Source: Mesorhizobium huakuii (GTDB taxonomy: Bacteria; Pseudomonadota; Alphaproteobacteria; Rhizobiales; Rhizobiaceae). From it: a stretch of DNA of 64,000 nt. Made by a program: the position numbers and the translations under genes. The stretch lies in NCBI RefSeq assembly GCF_030160235.1, contig NZ_BSNY01000043.1, positions 1-64,000 of the forward strand. The letters are read 5' to 3'. The notes below the pieces were generated by a model. It made no database searches. It worked only from the letters and a program-made list of their open reading frames with translations, and had not been told where the DNA came from. Within the stretch, counting starts at the first letter, position 1; each line of letters begins with the position of its first letter. Below are positions 25,466 to 34,054 of the stretch, piece by piece.

Positions 25466-27007
25466 TCAGGTTACCGCCCCTATTTGCCAAGGGACGAATT
25501 CGGAGTCACCATAATTGTAACCTTCGCTCAGCGTGCGTTCGCCCGAAGCGATGGCGACAATCTTTTCGAAAATGCGCTCGCCTGCCTTGGCGATGCTGTC
25601 GCTTCCATCGATGATGCCGCCGCAATTGATGTCCATGTCCTCGCTCATATGCTCGAACATCGCGTTGTTCGTGGCAACCTTGATGCAGGGCGCCGGCTTG
25701 AACCCGGACACGGAGCCGCGACCCGTCGTGAACACGATCAGGTTGCACCCGCCCGCGACCTGTCCGGTGACGGCGACCGGGTCGTAGCCGGGCGTGTCCA
25801 TGAAGACGAAACCGGGTTCCCGGATAGGTTCGGCGTATTCATAGACTTCTCGCAACGGCATCGATCCGCCCTTGGCGACCGCCCCCAGGGATTTCTCGAG
25901 GATCGTGGTCAGGCCGCCCTCCTTGTTGCCGTGCGAGGGATTGTTGTTGAGCTCAGCGCCGTTCTTTGCGGTGTAGTCGCGCCACCAGTCAATTCGCGCC
26001 ATCAGCTTGCGGGCGATCTCCGGTGTCGCCGCGCGGCGCGTCAGCAGATGTTCGGCGCCGTAGATTTCGGGCGTTTCACTGAGCACAGCGGTGCCGCCAT
26101 GCCTGACCAGAAGATCGGCGGCATAACCGAGCGCCGGGTTGGCGGTGATGCCGGAATAGCCGTCGGATCCGCCGCACTGAAGCGCCAGCTTGATGCCGGA
26201 AAGCGAAACGGTCGTCCGTTGCTCGTCGTTGATGGCTGGCAGCATCTCGCGAATGATGCCAATCGCTTCTTCGATCGTTTTGCGGGTGCCGCCAAGCTGC
26301 TGGATCGTCATGGTCCGCAGCATTGGGCCTTCCTTCAGGTCGAAGGCCTCGACGAGATGGCTAATCTGGTTCGTCTCGCAGCCGAGTCCGATCATCAGGA
26401 TGGCGGCGAAATTCGGGTTCCTCGCGTAGCCACTCAGCGTTCGGCGCAGATACTGATATCCCTCGGTGTTCGTGGGGATCGCACATCCCGTACCGTGAGT
26501 GAGCGCTACGACGCCGTCGACATTGGTGAATTCACCAAAGCCGTTTGTCTTGAAATGCTCGGCGACCGCGCGAGCCACGGTCGCCGAGCAGTTCACCGAG
26601 GTGATGATGCCGATATAGTTCCTGGTGCCGACCAGCCCGGACGTGCGCTGATATCCCTGGAAGGTCCTGCGCTGGTCTTCGGGCAGCAAAGGCGTCTGCC
26701 CGCCATCGACGGCGAATTCATGCGAAACCGTGCTGTCGAGCATTGCGAGATTGTGCAGATGGACGTGGCTGCCGGGTCGGATATCGGTGCTCGCCCGGCC
26801 GATGACCTGTCCATATTTGGTCACCGGGTCGCCTTCGCGGATCGCGCGCAGGGCAAGCTTGTGGCCGCTAGGGATTGTTGCCTCCGCGACAATCCCGCCG
26901 AGGTCTTCGGCCGCTTCTATCCGCCTCGTGGCGACAGCGACATTGTCGGCGTCATGCAGTCGGATGATGGCCGGAGCGGACTGAGAAATTGGCACCTTCA
27001 TCTCCAT
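25466..27007 (-). CDS. UxaA-family dehydratase (altronate/galactarate dehydratase type)
   Basis: This is a 513-residue sugar-acid dehydratase with an N-terminal SAF domain (about 10-95) and a C-terminal UxaA catalytic region showing TSVNCSATVARAV, HGTGCAIPTN and GLGCETNQI. These enzymes remove water from aldonic or aldaric acids and use iron or another divalent metal. The cysteines in CSAT, GTGC and LGCE are conserved. The start is uncertain (ATG 27007 or 27001); neither has a good ribosome binding site. It is divergent from the DapA-family gene, about 95 bp apart. A typical pathway would make a 2-keto-3-deoxy acid for that lyase. Confidence 0.88.
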   Translation of the reverse strand: MEMKVPISQSAPAIIRLHDADNVAVATRRIEAAEDLGGIVAEATIPSGHKLALRAIREGDPVTKYGQVIGRASTDIRPGSHVHLHNLAMLDSTVSHEFAVDGGQTPLLPEDQRRTFQGYQRTSGLVGTRNYIGIITSVNCSATVARAVAEHFKTNGFGEFTNVDGVVALTHGTGCAIPTNTEGYQYLRRTLSGYARNPNFAAILMIGLGCETNQISHLVEAFDLKEGPMLRTMTIQQLGGTRKTIEEAIGIIREMLPAINDEQRTTVSLSGIKLALQCGGSDGYSGITANPALGYAADLLVRHGGTAVLSETPEIYGAEHLLTRRAATPEIARKLMARIDWWRDYTAKNGAELNNNPSHGNKEGGLTTILEKSLGAVAKGGSMPLREVYEYAEPIREPGFVFMDTPGYDPVAVTGQVAGGCNLIVFTTGRGSVSGFKPAPCIKVATNNAMFEHMSEDMDINCGGIIDGSDSIAKAGERIFEKIVAIASGERTLSEGYNYGDSEFVPWQIGAVT

Positions 27008-27102
27008 TAATGAGTATTGCGTGCAAAAATCATTTATGTTAAACAGGCTGAAAGTCAAGAGAAGACTTTGATTCAGAAAGGCCCTTGGGGGAGTTTTCGA
27101 AA

Positions 27103-28026
27103 ATGGCTAAGGATCAACCGTATTCGGGCCTGTTTCCAGTCGCGCCGACGCCCTTCACGGAAACCGGAGAGATCGATGTTGCCGGTCAGCGCCGCGTTCT
27201 GGATTGCATGATCGATCAGAAGGTCGACGGCATATGCATCCTGGCCAATTATTCAGAGCAGTTCCTGCTGTCCGATGACGAGCGGAAACAACTCACGGAA
27301 CTATGCCTGGAGCATGTGGCGGGCCGCGTGCCCGTTATGGTCACATGCAGCCATTTCAGCACCGGGATCGCCAGCGAGCGCGCACGCCATGCGGCGGATT
27401 GCGGCGCCAGCCTGATCATGTTGATGCCACCCTATCATGGCGCCGGTATCAAGCTCGATGAAGCTTCGATCCTGGAGCATTTCGCTGGGGTCGCGGACGC
27501 GGCACGTTTGCCGATCATGATCCAGGATGCGCCGTTGAGCGGCGTTTCCCTCTCAGTCGAATTCCTCGTCAGTCTGGCGCGCTCCCTGCCTCTGGTACGC
27601 TATTTCAAGATCGAGGTGCCGGGCACGGCCGGCAAGCTACGTGACCTGATCGAGAGGGGTGGCGACGCGATCGAGGGACCCTTCGATGGCGAGGAAGCGA
27701 TCACCTTGATGGCCGATCTCGACGCCGGTGCCACCGGCGTCATGTCGAGCGCCTTGCTTCCGGACCTCATCGGCCCGGTCATCCAGCATCATCGCGACGG
27801 CAACAGGCAGGAGGCGATGAAGGCTTACGAGCGTATCCTGCCGCTGATCAACTATGAAAACCGACAATGCGGCTTGCGGGCGGCAAAGACCGTCATGGCT
27901 GAAGGCAAGGTCATCAAATCCGATCATGTCAGGCATCCACTGAAACCCCTGCATCCGGCGACGCGCGATGGCCTGCTCGAACTCGCGCGCAGCGTCGATC
28001 CCATAGCTCTGAACTGGGGCAGGTGA
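27103..28026 (+). CDS. DapA-family lyase/dehydratase
   Basis: This is a 307-residue TIM-barrel enzyme of the dihydrodipicolinate synthase/N-acetylneuraminate lyase family. The Schiff-base lysine is in RYFKIEVP. The usual catalytic tyrosine motif (YN-P--TG) is replaced by IQDAPLSG, so the enzyme may be a keto-deoxy sugar acid dehydratase rather than a classical aldolase. The ATG at 27103 has a GGGGGAG site upstream. It is divergent from the UxaA-family gene, which fits sequential steps on a sugar acid. AroE-like and DegT genes follow on the same strand. Confidence 0.85.
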   Translation: MAKDQPYSGLFPVAPTPFTETGEIDVAGQRRVLDCMIDQKVDGICILANYSEQFLLSDDERKQLTELCLEHVAGRVPVMVTCSHFSTGIASERARHAADCGASLIMLMPPYHGAGIKLDEASILEHFAGVADAARLPIMIQDAPLSGVSLSVEFLVSLARSLPLVRYFKIEVPGTAGKLRDLIERGGDAIEGPFDGEEAITLMADLDAGATGVMSSALLPDLIGPVIQHHRDGNRQEAMKAYERILPLINYENRQCGLRAAKTVMAEGKVIKSDHVRHPLKPLHPATRDGLLELARSVDPIALNWGR

Positions 28027-28146
28027 CGTTTGCCAGTGCCGTGCACACCGATGACGTCGTCACGGACGGCGCCAGAAACGGCGCGCCGCTCGCAGCACGG
28101 ACCTGCATCCAGAAACTGTGCGAACTGCGGAAGGGACTTGCCTTAG

Positions 28147-28962
28147 ATGCTGTCGGGTCTTAAGCGCCAAAATATCGAGATCACCGGGAAGACGCGTCTT
28201 CTTGGGATCCTCGCGCATCCAACCGAACACGTAAAAGCGCCGCCTGAGATCAACCGCATTGCGAGGCTGAGGGGCGCGGATGCGGTCATGGTGCCGCTGA
28301 ATGTAGCGCCGGCCGATCTGGAGGCCCTTGTTGGTGGACTGCGCGGGGTCAAGAGTTTCGACGGAGCGATCGTCACGGTGCCGCACAAGCAAGCGATCAT
28401 CCGGCTTTGCGATGAGGTCAGCCCGCGGGCTCGCGCCGTTGGTGCCGCAAACGTCCTGCGCCGCGATACTGATGGGCGGATCATCGGCGATCAGCTCGAC
28501 GGCATCGGTTTTGTGGAAGGGCTGCGGCACGCCGGCGTCGAATTGGAGGGCAAGTCTGCCTACCTCGTCGGCGCAGGAGGGGCGGCGAATGCGATAGCCT
28601 TTGCACTGGTCGAAGCAGGCGTGCGGTGTCTTACCCTTGCCAACCGCACACAGGCCAAGATCGGGGCCCTGCGCGAAAAGCTGATCGTTGCGCACGGTAG
28701 CATCGACGTGCGACTGGGGTCCGCAAACCCGGTCGGCCACGATCTCGTCGTGAATGGCACGACGCTGGGCATGAATGGATCCGACCCGCTTCCGCTCGAC
28801 ACCGCCATGCTGTCGCCAGGCATGGTGGTGGCCGAAGTCATCATGGAGCCCGAGATAACGCCGCTTCTCGAGGCTGCTCGCGGCATCGGCTGCAGGATCC
28901 ATCTCGGCCGGCACATGCTTGAGCATCAGCTTCAACTCATGGCCAACTTCCTCGGCCTCTAG
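28147..28962 (+). CDS. Shikimate/quinate dehydrogenase-like oxidoreductase
   Basis: This 271-residue AroE-like NAD(P) enzyme has the substrate-binding GAIVTVPHK with catalytic lysine (about residue 81), GAANVLRRD and the downstream catalytic-type Asp in DQLDGIGF, then the Rossmann motif VGAGGAANA. It is probably not the biosynthetic AroE, because it sits in a catabolic cluster and departs from the usual N-T-D motif (QLDG). Shikimate, quinate or an analogous cyclic or acyclic hydroxy acid is possible. About 120 bp separates it from the DapA-family gene. Confidence 0.85.
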   Translation: MLSGLKRQNIEITGKTRLLGILAHPTEHVKAPPEINRIARLRGADAVMVPLNVAPADLEALVGGLRGVKSFDGAIVTVPHKQAIIRLCDEVSPRARAVGAANVLRRDTDGRIIGDQLDGIGFVEGLRHAGVELEGKSAYLVGAGGAANAIAFALVEAGVRCLTLANRTQAKIGALREKLIVAHGSIDVRLGSANPVGHDLVVNGTTLGMNGSDPLPLDTAMLSPGMVVAEVIMEPEITPLLEAARGIGCRIHLGRHMLEHQLQLMANFLGL

Positions 28963-29026
28963 GCATTTCATCAGCCCCCAGTGGACCGGCAAACAAATGT
29001 TCCAGACCCCGAAAAGAGATGTCGTA

Positions 29027-30271
29027 ATGCAAGATCTGGCTATCAATGGCGGCCCTCGCGCCATCGAAGGAACCCTTCCGAGCTTTCGCGATGCATCCGG
29101 GCGCACGCTCGGCGACGAAGAGATGAAAGAGTTGTCAGACGTGCTCAAGTCGGGCAGCCTTTCCTTTCTCGTGGGTCCGAAAACCGGCGAGTTCGAAAGG
29201 CAATTTGCGGCGAGATATGGTGTCAGCCATGCGGTTGCCGTCAGCAGCGGGACGGCGGCACTTCATACTGCCGTCATCTATCTCAATCCCGAACCTGGTG
29301 ACGAGATCATCCTCTCGCCGGTAACGGATGTCGGCACCGTTATTCCCATCATTTCCCAACTCGCCATCCCGGTTTTTGCCGATGTCGATCCCCATACCCA
29401 CAACATCGACCCGACGTCCATCGAGCGGAACATCAGCACGCGTACCCGGGCGATCATCGTCACGCACGTCTACGGTCATCCGGCGGACATGGATGCGATC
29501 ATGGCGATCGCGAAGAAACACAACCTCTTCGTCATCGAGGACTGCGCACAAGCTCATCTCGCCTTGTACAAGGGAAAGCTGTGCGGCACCTTGGGTAATC
29601 TCGGCTGTTTCAGTTTCCAGCAGTCGAAACACATGACCACTGGCGACGGTGGCATGGTGATTAGCAATGAGGACGAGCGTTTCGGGCGCGGGCTCAGACA
29701 TTGCAGCGACAAGGGATGGCCGCGCGAAAGGGGAGGCCGCGACCATCTGTTTCTCGCGCCGAACTACCACATGACGGAGTTGCAAGCTGCGGTGGGCCTG
29801 GCGCAGCTGAAAAAGCTGGACCAGTTTGTCAAGGCGCGGGTTAGCGCCGCCGACAGGCTGACCGCGCTGCTTTCCGGTACCGATGTCATTCCGGTCCTAC
29901 CGTTGCCAGGGACAACCGGCGTCTATTTCTTCTACTCATTTCGCCTGGATCCCCACAGATTGTCGCGGCCGATCCCGGAAGTCATGAAAGCCCTGACGGC
30001 TGAGGGCATCGACGGTTTCATCGGCTATCCCGGTCAGATCCCCCTCTATCGATATCCCTTGATCAGGGAACACAAAACGTTCGGCAGTTCGGGCCTACCG
30101 TTCACCCTCGATGGCGTTCGCAAGGATGACTTTGACACCGAACTTTGTCCGGTGGCCGAGCGTGCCTGCCGAGAAACCATCTGCATGTGGTGGACGGACA
30201 GAATGGAGGACCATCATCTCGGGCAGATCGCCGATGCGATCCGCAAGGTGATCACGACTTATCGAAACTGA
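29027..30271 (+). CDS. DegT/DnrJ/EryC1/StrS aminotransferase
   Basis: This is a PLP-dependent sugar or cyclitol aminotransferase, 414 residues. The N terminus has LAINGGPRAIEGTLPSF and a later VSSGTAALHTAVIY; the Schiff-base lysine lies in SFQQSKHMTTGDGG, and the Asp is in VIEDCAQAH. The start at 29027 follows AGAG; an ATG at 28997 would add ten residues. Such enzymes make aminosugars or amino-inositol compounds, or run in reverse in catabolism. It closes this gene block, suggesting that the cluster handles an amino-polyol or related compound (inference). Confidence 0.87.
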   Translation: MQDLAINGGPRAIEGTLPSFRDASGRTLGDEEMKELSDVLKSGSLSFLVGPKTGEFERQFAARYGVSHAVAVSSGTAALHTAVIYLNPEPGDEIILSPVTDVGTVIPIISQLAIPVFADVDPHTHNIDPTSIERNISTRTRAIIVTHVYGHPADMDAIMAIAKKHNLFVIEDCAQAHLALYKGKLCGTLGNLGCFSFQQSKHMTTGDGGMVISNEDERFGRGLRHCSDKGWPRERGGRDHLFLAPNYHMTELQAAVGLAQLKKLDQFVKARVSAADRLTALLSGTDVIPVLPLPGTTGVYFFYSFRLDPHRLSRPIPEVMKALTAEGIDGFIGYPGQIPLYRYPLIREHKTFGSSGLPFTLDGVRKDDFDTELCPVAERACRETICMWWTDRMEDHHLGQIADAIRKVITTYRN

Positions 30272-30681
30272 GATATGTCTGACCGGGCGCCGATGTGACG
30301 TCTCACTCTCGGACGAATCTGCTCGGGCCCGCGAGGAATTTGTACTTTTGCGACAAACCTCTGTGCATGACAGAGCCGCGCGTTCAGGACTGCAACGCAG
30401 CCCAGGTCGGAGGTAGTGTGGGACACCATGGCGGCTTTCGATCATTCAGCCTTGGTCGCGTACATCTGATCGGCGTTGCGGAAGTCCGCCATGGGAGAGT
30501 ACCAACACTTAAAGGAACCGCTCGAGGGAATCGCGCTGACGTTCGTGTTCGCGGCTGCGACAAGCATGCCATCGCGTAGATGGCGGCGCGCAAGCTCCTG
30601 CTCACCGAAGGACCGGCGAAATTGCGAGAAGCACCATTCCATAGCTGAGGCAGCTACCCCAAAGCCGAATGTACAGAATCG
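30272..30681. other. Gene-free spacer
   Basis: About 410 bp lie between the DegT-type gene and the 3' end of the P450 reductase gene, which converge on this spacer. Short open frames exist on both strands but none has a ribosome binding site or recognisable similarity. I see no terminator with a clear T-run. Confidence 0.5.
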
Positions 30682-31929
30682 CTACTCCGTCATGTTCTGC
30701 GCGGTTGCATCAGCAGTGAAGCGCTTTAGGACAAAGCCGTCCCGCGCTGCTTCCGTAGGTGTCGGGCGCCGGCTGGCGGAAGCCAAGAGGCGGCGCGCGG
30801 CCATGTGGTCTGCCGGCCGGTTAATCGATTCCACCGAGGTGAGCACGCCCTTTCGAAAGCACAGAACCGAGAGGCCGTTGGCTTCCCGCAGTTCGACGAA
30901 TTCGTCGCATCCTGCAGCGAGCCCAGCAATCTGAAGCTTCAGGTTACCCTGATCCGACCAGAACCAAGGAACGGCGCTGTATTGCGCGTGTTCGCCTTTT
31001 GCCAGCCGCGCGGCGAGAAGCCGCGCCTGGTCAGTCGCATTCTGAACCGACTCCAGCCGACACCGCGTACCCGCAAGATCAAACAGGAAGTTGCAGCAAT
31101 CCCCGATCGCGAAGATATTCGGATCGCTCGTGGTCAGTTGCCCGTCCACGATGATGCCGTTATCCACTTCTAGCCCGCAATCGCGCGCGAGCACGTCGTT
31201 GGGAATAACGCCGATGCCTGTGACGACGCAGTCCGCAGGCAGGAGCTGGCCGGATGATGTTTCGACACCCGTAACCGTTCCGCCCAATCCGGTGATACGG
31301 CCGACACCTTCTCCGAAAAGAAGTCTAGTGCCTTGCTGTGAGTGATACGCTTCGAAATAAGCGGACACTGCGGGACTGACCGCTCGGACCATGGCACGGG
31401 AAGCGGCGTCAACAACAGTGACGTCCAGCCCCAAGTGTCTTGCGACCGACGCGAATTCGAGCCCGACAAAGCCCGCGCCGATGATGACTGTCTGTCGGCA
31501 GCCGTTCCGGAGCGCGCTCTTCAACCTGTCCGCGTCGCCCAGTGTCGCGAGGCCATGGACCCGTTCGAGATCCGCGCCCTCCACTCGCAATTCCCGGCGG
31601 CAAGCCCCCATGGCGAGCACGAGCCGGTCGTACTCCACCGCGTCGCCGCGATCGAGGAGGACGCGCCGGCTTTTGCGATCAATGGCGGTGGCGGTGGCGG
31701 CAATGCGCTGGATACGGTTCTCGACGAAGAAGTCTTCCGGGCGGAAGATGAGTTCGGAGAGCGGAAGCTTGTCCAACAAATAGGCCTTCGACAGCGGCGG
31801 GCGCTGGTAGGGAAGGCCAGGCTCGTCACCTACGAGGACGATCGCTCCTCCGTACCCGGCCAGTCGCAGGGAAAGCACAAGCTGGAATCCGGCCTGGCCG
31901 GCTCCAACGATGACGATGCGTTCGTTCAT
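30682..31929 (-). CDS. NAD(P)H ferredoxin reductase of the P450 system
   Basis: This is a 415-residue FAD-dependent reductase of the putidaredoxin/palustrisredoxin reductase type, passing electrons from NADH to the adjacent ferredoxin. The FAD motif IVIVGAGQAGFQ is at the start, the NAD motif VIIGAGFVGLE near residue 150, and the family motif FAIGDCCNF near 280. The start at 31929 overlaps the ferredoxin stop by four bases; a longer open frame upstream is not family-like. It is the last gene of the CYP-ferredoxin-reductase operon. Confidence 0.92.
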   Translation of the reverse strand: MNERIVIVGAGQAGFQLVLSLRLAGYGGAIVLVGDEPGLPYQRPPLSKAYLLDKLPLSELIFRPEDFFVENRIQRIAATATAIDRKSRRVLLDRGDAVEYDRLVLAMGACRRELRVEGADLERVHGLATLGDADRLKSALRNGCRQTVIIGAGFVGLEFASVARHLGLDVTVVDAASRAMVRAVSPAVSAYFEAYHSQQGTRLLFGEGVGRITGLGGTVTGVETSSGQLLPADCVVTGIGVIPNDVLARDCGLEVDNGIIVDGQLTTSDPNIFAIGDCCNFLFDLAGTRCRLESVQNATDQARLLAARLAKGEHAQYSAVPWFWSDQGNLKLQIAGLAAGCDEFVELREANGLSVLCFRKGVLTSVESINRPADHMAARRLLASASRRPTPTEAARDGFVLKRFTADATAQNMTE

Positions 31930-32237
31930 ACCTGACGCGCCGGGAGACGGACCCGCAGCCCGTCGAGGTCGCCCGTCAGCTTGACCTGGCAGCCAAGCCG
32001 GCTTTCCGAGGTCCGTCCTTCGGCGGTGCCTTCCAGAAGTTCGTCTTCCTCTTCCGAGAGTGATTTGAGGCGCTCGTCGGAGATGTATACGTGGCAGGTT
32101 GCGCACATCGCGTTCCCTCCGCACTCCCCAACGATGCCGTCAATGCCGTTGCTCGTAGCAACCGCCATGATGCTCATCCCCTCCCGCACGCTGATGCTGC
32201 GCTCGCTTCCGTCAGGCGACACAAATATTATCCGCAT
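31926..32237 (-). CDS. [2Fe-2S] ferredoxin of the P450 system (palustrisredoxin-like)
   Basis: This 103-residue adrenodoxin-type ferredoxin shuttles electrons to the P450. The cluster ligands are Cys39, Cys45, Cys48 and Cys83 (pattern C-X5-C-X2-C-X34-C), with GECGGNAMCATCHVYI around the first three. The acidic loop SEEEDELLEG is the usual partner-binding surface. It is 13 bp downstream of the P450 gene and overlaps the reductase gene by four bases. Confidence 0.93.
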   Translation of the reverse strand: MRIIFVSPDGSERSISVREGMSIMAVATSNGIDGIVGECGGNAMCATCHVYISDERLKSLSEEEDELLEGTAEGRTSESRLGCQVKLTGDLDGLRVRLPARQV

Positions 32238-32250
32238 TGGATGCTCCGGA

Positions 32251-33480
32251 TCATTCGATTTCCATCGGCAGGCTTCGCAGCCCGCGCAAGGTGTTGTTAA
32301 AAGCTCGGACCGGTTCCCCGGTGATCCGGATGCGCTTGACCTTCCGGGCCAACGCGCTGAGGATCAATTCGCCTTCCAGCCGTGCTACGAGCTGTCCAAC
32401 GCACATGTGGATGCCCGCGCCGAATCCGACGTGCCCACTCGTGACGCGGCGAATGTCATAGTGTTCGGGCCGCTCCCATTTTCGGCCGTCCCGATTTGCG
32501 GCGCCAAGGAACATAAGGACCTTTGACCCTTCGGGAATGACATGGCCTCCGACCTCCGCTGCACGAGTGGTGGTCCGGAAAAAAGTCTGAACGGGAGACT
32601 CAAACCGGATACCTTCCTCGAAGGCATTCCTGGCGAGTTGCGGTTCGGACCTCAACGCTTCCCACTGGTCGTCGAAACGCGCGAGACAGTACAGCGCGGC
32701 TCCAATTCCATTTACAGTGGTGTCGATGCCTGCTGTCAGCAGGGAGCGCACGAGGAGCACAGCCTCTTCGGACGTTATCTGGCCGGCATCGACAGCCGCA
32801 TGAACCTCGGCGCCAAACCCCGCGCCGGCCAGATTTTCCCGACGGCATTGTTCCGTCACGTATGCGACATGCGGAGTCGCCTTGGCGATTGCCTGGTCTC
32901 GCAGTTCGTTGGGAGGCCCGAACGCATTGAACGCCAATCCCGCGTATGGCAGTAGGTGTTCCCGGCCTTCCGCGCCCAGCCCCACGGCATCGGGAAATAC
33001 GGACATTGGGTAGGCTTCGGCCAGGTCCCCAATCCCGTCGAAGCGACCCCTGACGAGCAGCGCGTCGACCGTACGTTCCGCGGAGGCCTCGAAAGACTCC
33101 CTTAGCTTCTTCACCGTTACCGGGGAAAGAACCTTCGAAAGTATCTTTCGCGCCCGGTCGTGCTCCGGCGGGTCTTTCTCAAGAACGAGGCTCGGCGGCC
33201 GCCAGGGTTTCTCCTTGGCGAAGTCCGCCAGGCCGACGCCGCGGCTCGAACAGAACGTTTGCCAATCCATAAGGACCTGATGGACCTGCTCGTACCGGGC
33301 AACTCCATAAATGCCATATCTTGAGAGGTAGAATAACGGGCCGCACTCCCGCAGTTCCTCATGGATGGGGAACGGGTCCTTGAAAAACTCGATGGAAAAG
33401 GGGTCAAAGTCGGAGACTGGCAAAGCTCCGCCGTTACCGCGGCGACCTTCCGTGGCGGGCTGTTCCTGTGGGACTGTCAT
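32251..33480 (-). CDS. Cytochrome P450, CYP199A-like (4-methoxybenzoate demethylase type)
   Basis: This 409-residue soluble P450 resembles CYP199A2/A4 of Rhodopseudomonas palustris along its whole length (for example CSSRGVGLADF, KEKPWRPPSLVLE, PYAGLAFNAFGPPNELR). Those enzymes bind para-substituted benzoates and O-demethylate 4-methoxybenzoate to 4-hydroxybenzoate. The I-helix acid-alcohol pair is Asp253-Thr254 in AGIDTT, the K-helix ExxR is Glu289-Arg292, and the haem cysteine is Cys360 in VGFGAGIHMCVGQ. The start at 33480 has AAGGAG upstream; the longer open frame to 33726 is not family-like. Product 4-hydroxybenzoate would be the substrate of PobA encoded at 53.6 kb. Confidence 0.92.
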   Translation of the reverse strand: MTVPQEQPATEGRRGNGGALPVSDFDPFSIEFFKDPFPIHEELRECGPLFYLSRYGIYGVARYEQVHQVLMDWQTFCSSRGVGLADFAKEKPWRPPSLVLEKDPPEHDRARKILSKVLSPVTVKKLRESFEASAERTVDALLVRGRFDGIGDLAEAYPMSVFPDAVGLGAEGREHLLPYAGLAFNAFGPPNELRDQAIAKATPHVAYVTEQCRRENLAGAGFGAEVHAAVDAGQITSEEAVLLVRSLLTAGIDTTVNGIGAALYCLARFDDQWEALRSEPQLARNAFEEGIRFESPVQTFFRTTTRAAEVGGHVIPEGSKVLMFLGAANRDGRKWERPEHYDIRRVTSGHVGFGAGIHMCVGQLVARLEGELILSALARKVKRIRITGEPVRAFNNTLRGLRSLPMEIE

Positions 33481-34054
33481 GGGAAGCTCCTTCAACGTGA
33501 TACCGCGTCTCTCAGCATGTGCGGCAAGGCCTCGCTGCGTGGGCATGGCGTTGCTCCAGGCGGCTGCATCGTGAACGTTCCGTCGTCTATCACTTTTTGG
33601 CTCGCGTCTGATGATGGCGCGGGTCTCGGCGTCGGTCTTGACCGACCGCGACAACCGGTTTGCGCTTTGGCCGCCTGCTTTCGTTGGTCGCTTTCGATCA
33701 TCCTGTCGACGATCTCGGCGCCACATAGGCGCCAGCCGACCTAGTTAGCCCGATTGGGACAACGTTCGATCAGGCCTGTCAAAAACCGCCGATATTCGGC
33801 GTTCTCCTGAGCGAAACGGACTATCGGTGCCGTCGCGGCCCCGAAACTCTCCAGATAACCTCCCCCACAGCGCGTGGCTGTGGCCTCCTCAGTCCTCGGC
33901 ATTCCGGCCCGAAACACTGCGCCTCGGATCGGTATTGCCCAGAATAATATTGATGTTCGCCTCCCAGCGCGTCGGGTCCTCAACCGACGAAGCCAAATTA
34001 GACGCCCTTAGAAAATTTGCCTAGCAAATTTTAGTAATAAGCATTATTTGAATT
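33481..34054. other. Divergent intergenic region between P450 operon and LysR gene
   Basis: These 574 bp hold the P450 ribosome binding site at the left and a strong palindrome at 34012-34032 at the right. An 80-codon minus-strand frame at 33741-33983 (ending in FLTGLIERCPNRAN) looks protein-like, but I could not assign it and it has no convincing start. It may be the end of a lost gene. Confidence 0.45.
34012..34032. promoter_or_regulatory. Perfect inverted repeat, candidate LysR operator
   Basis: The arms AAAATTTGC (34012-34020) and GCAAATTTT (34024-34032) are exact complements around a 3-base centre. It contains the T-N11-A pattern of LysR-type sites and lies 23 bp upstream of the LysR start, so autoregulation is likely. 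Whether it also acts on the P450 operon, more than 500 bp away, is unclear. Confidence 0.6.

Noticed and set aside
24359-27010. Very long plus-strand open frame (883 codons)
   Set aside because: It is antisense to the GntR and UxaA-family genes, which have full family motifs on the minus strand. High G+C makes such shadows common.
33741-33983. An 80-codon minus-strand frame
   Set aside because: It reads protein-like at its end, but there is no ribosome binding site or recognised family.
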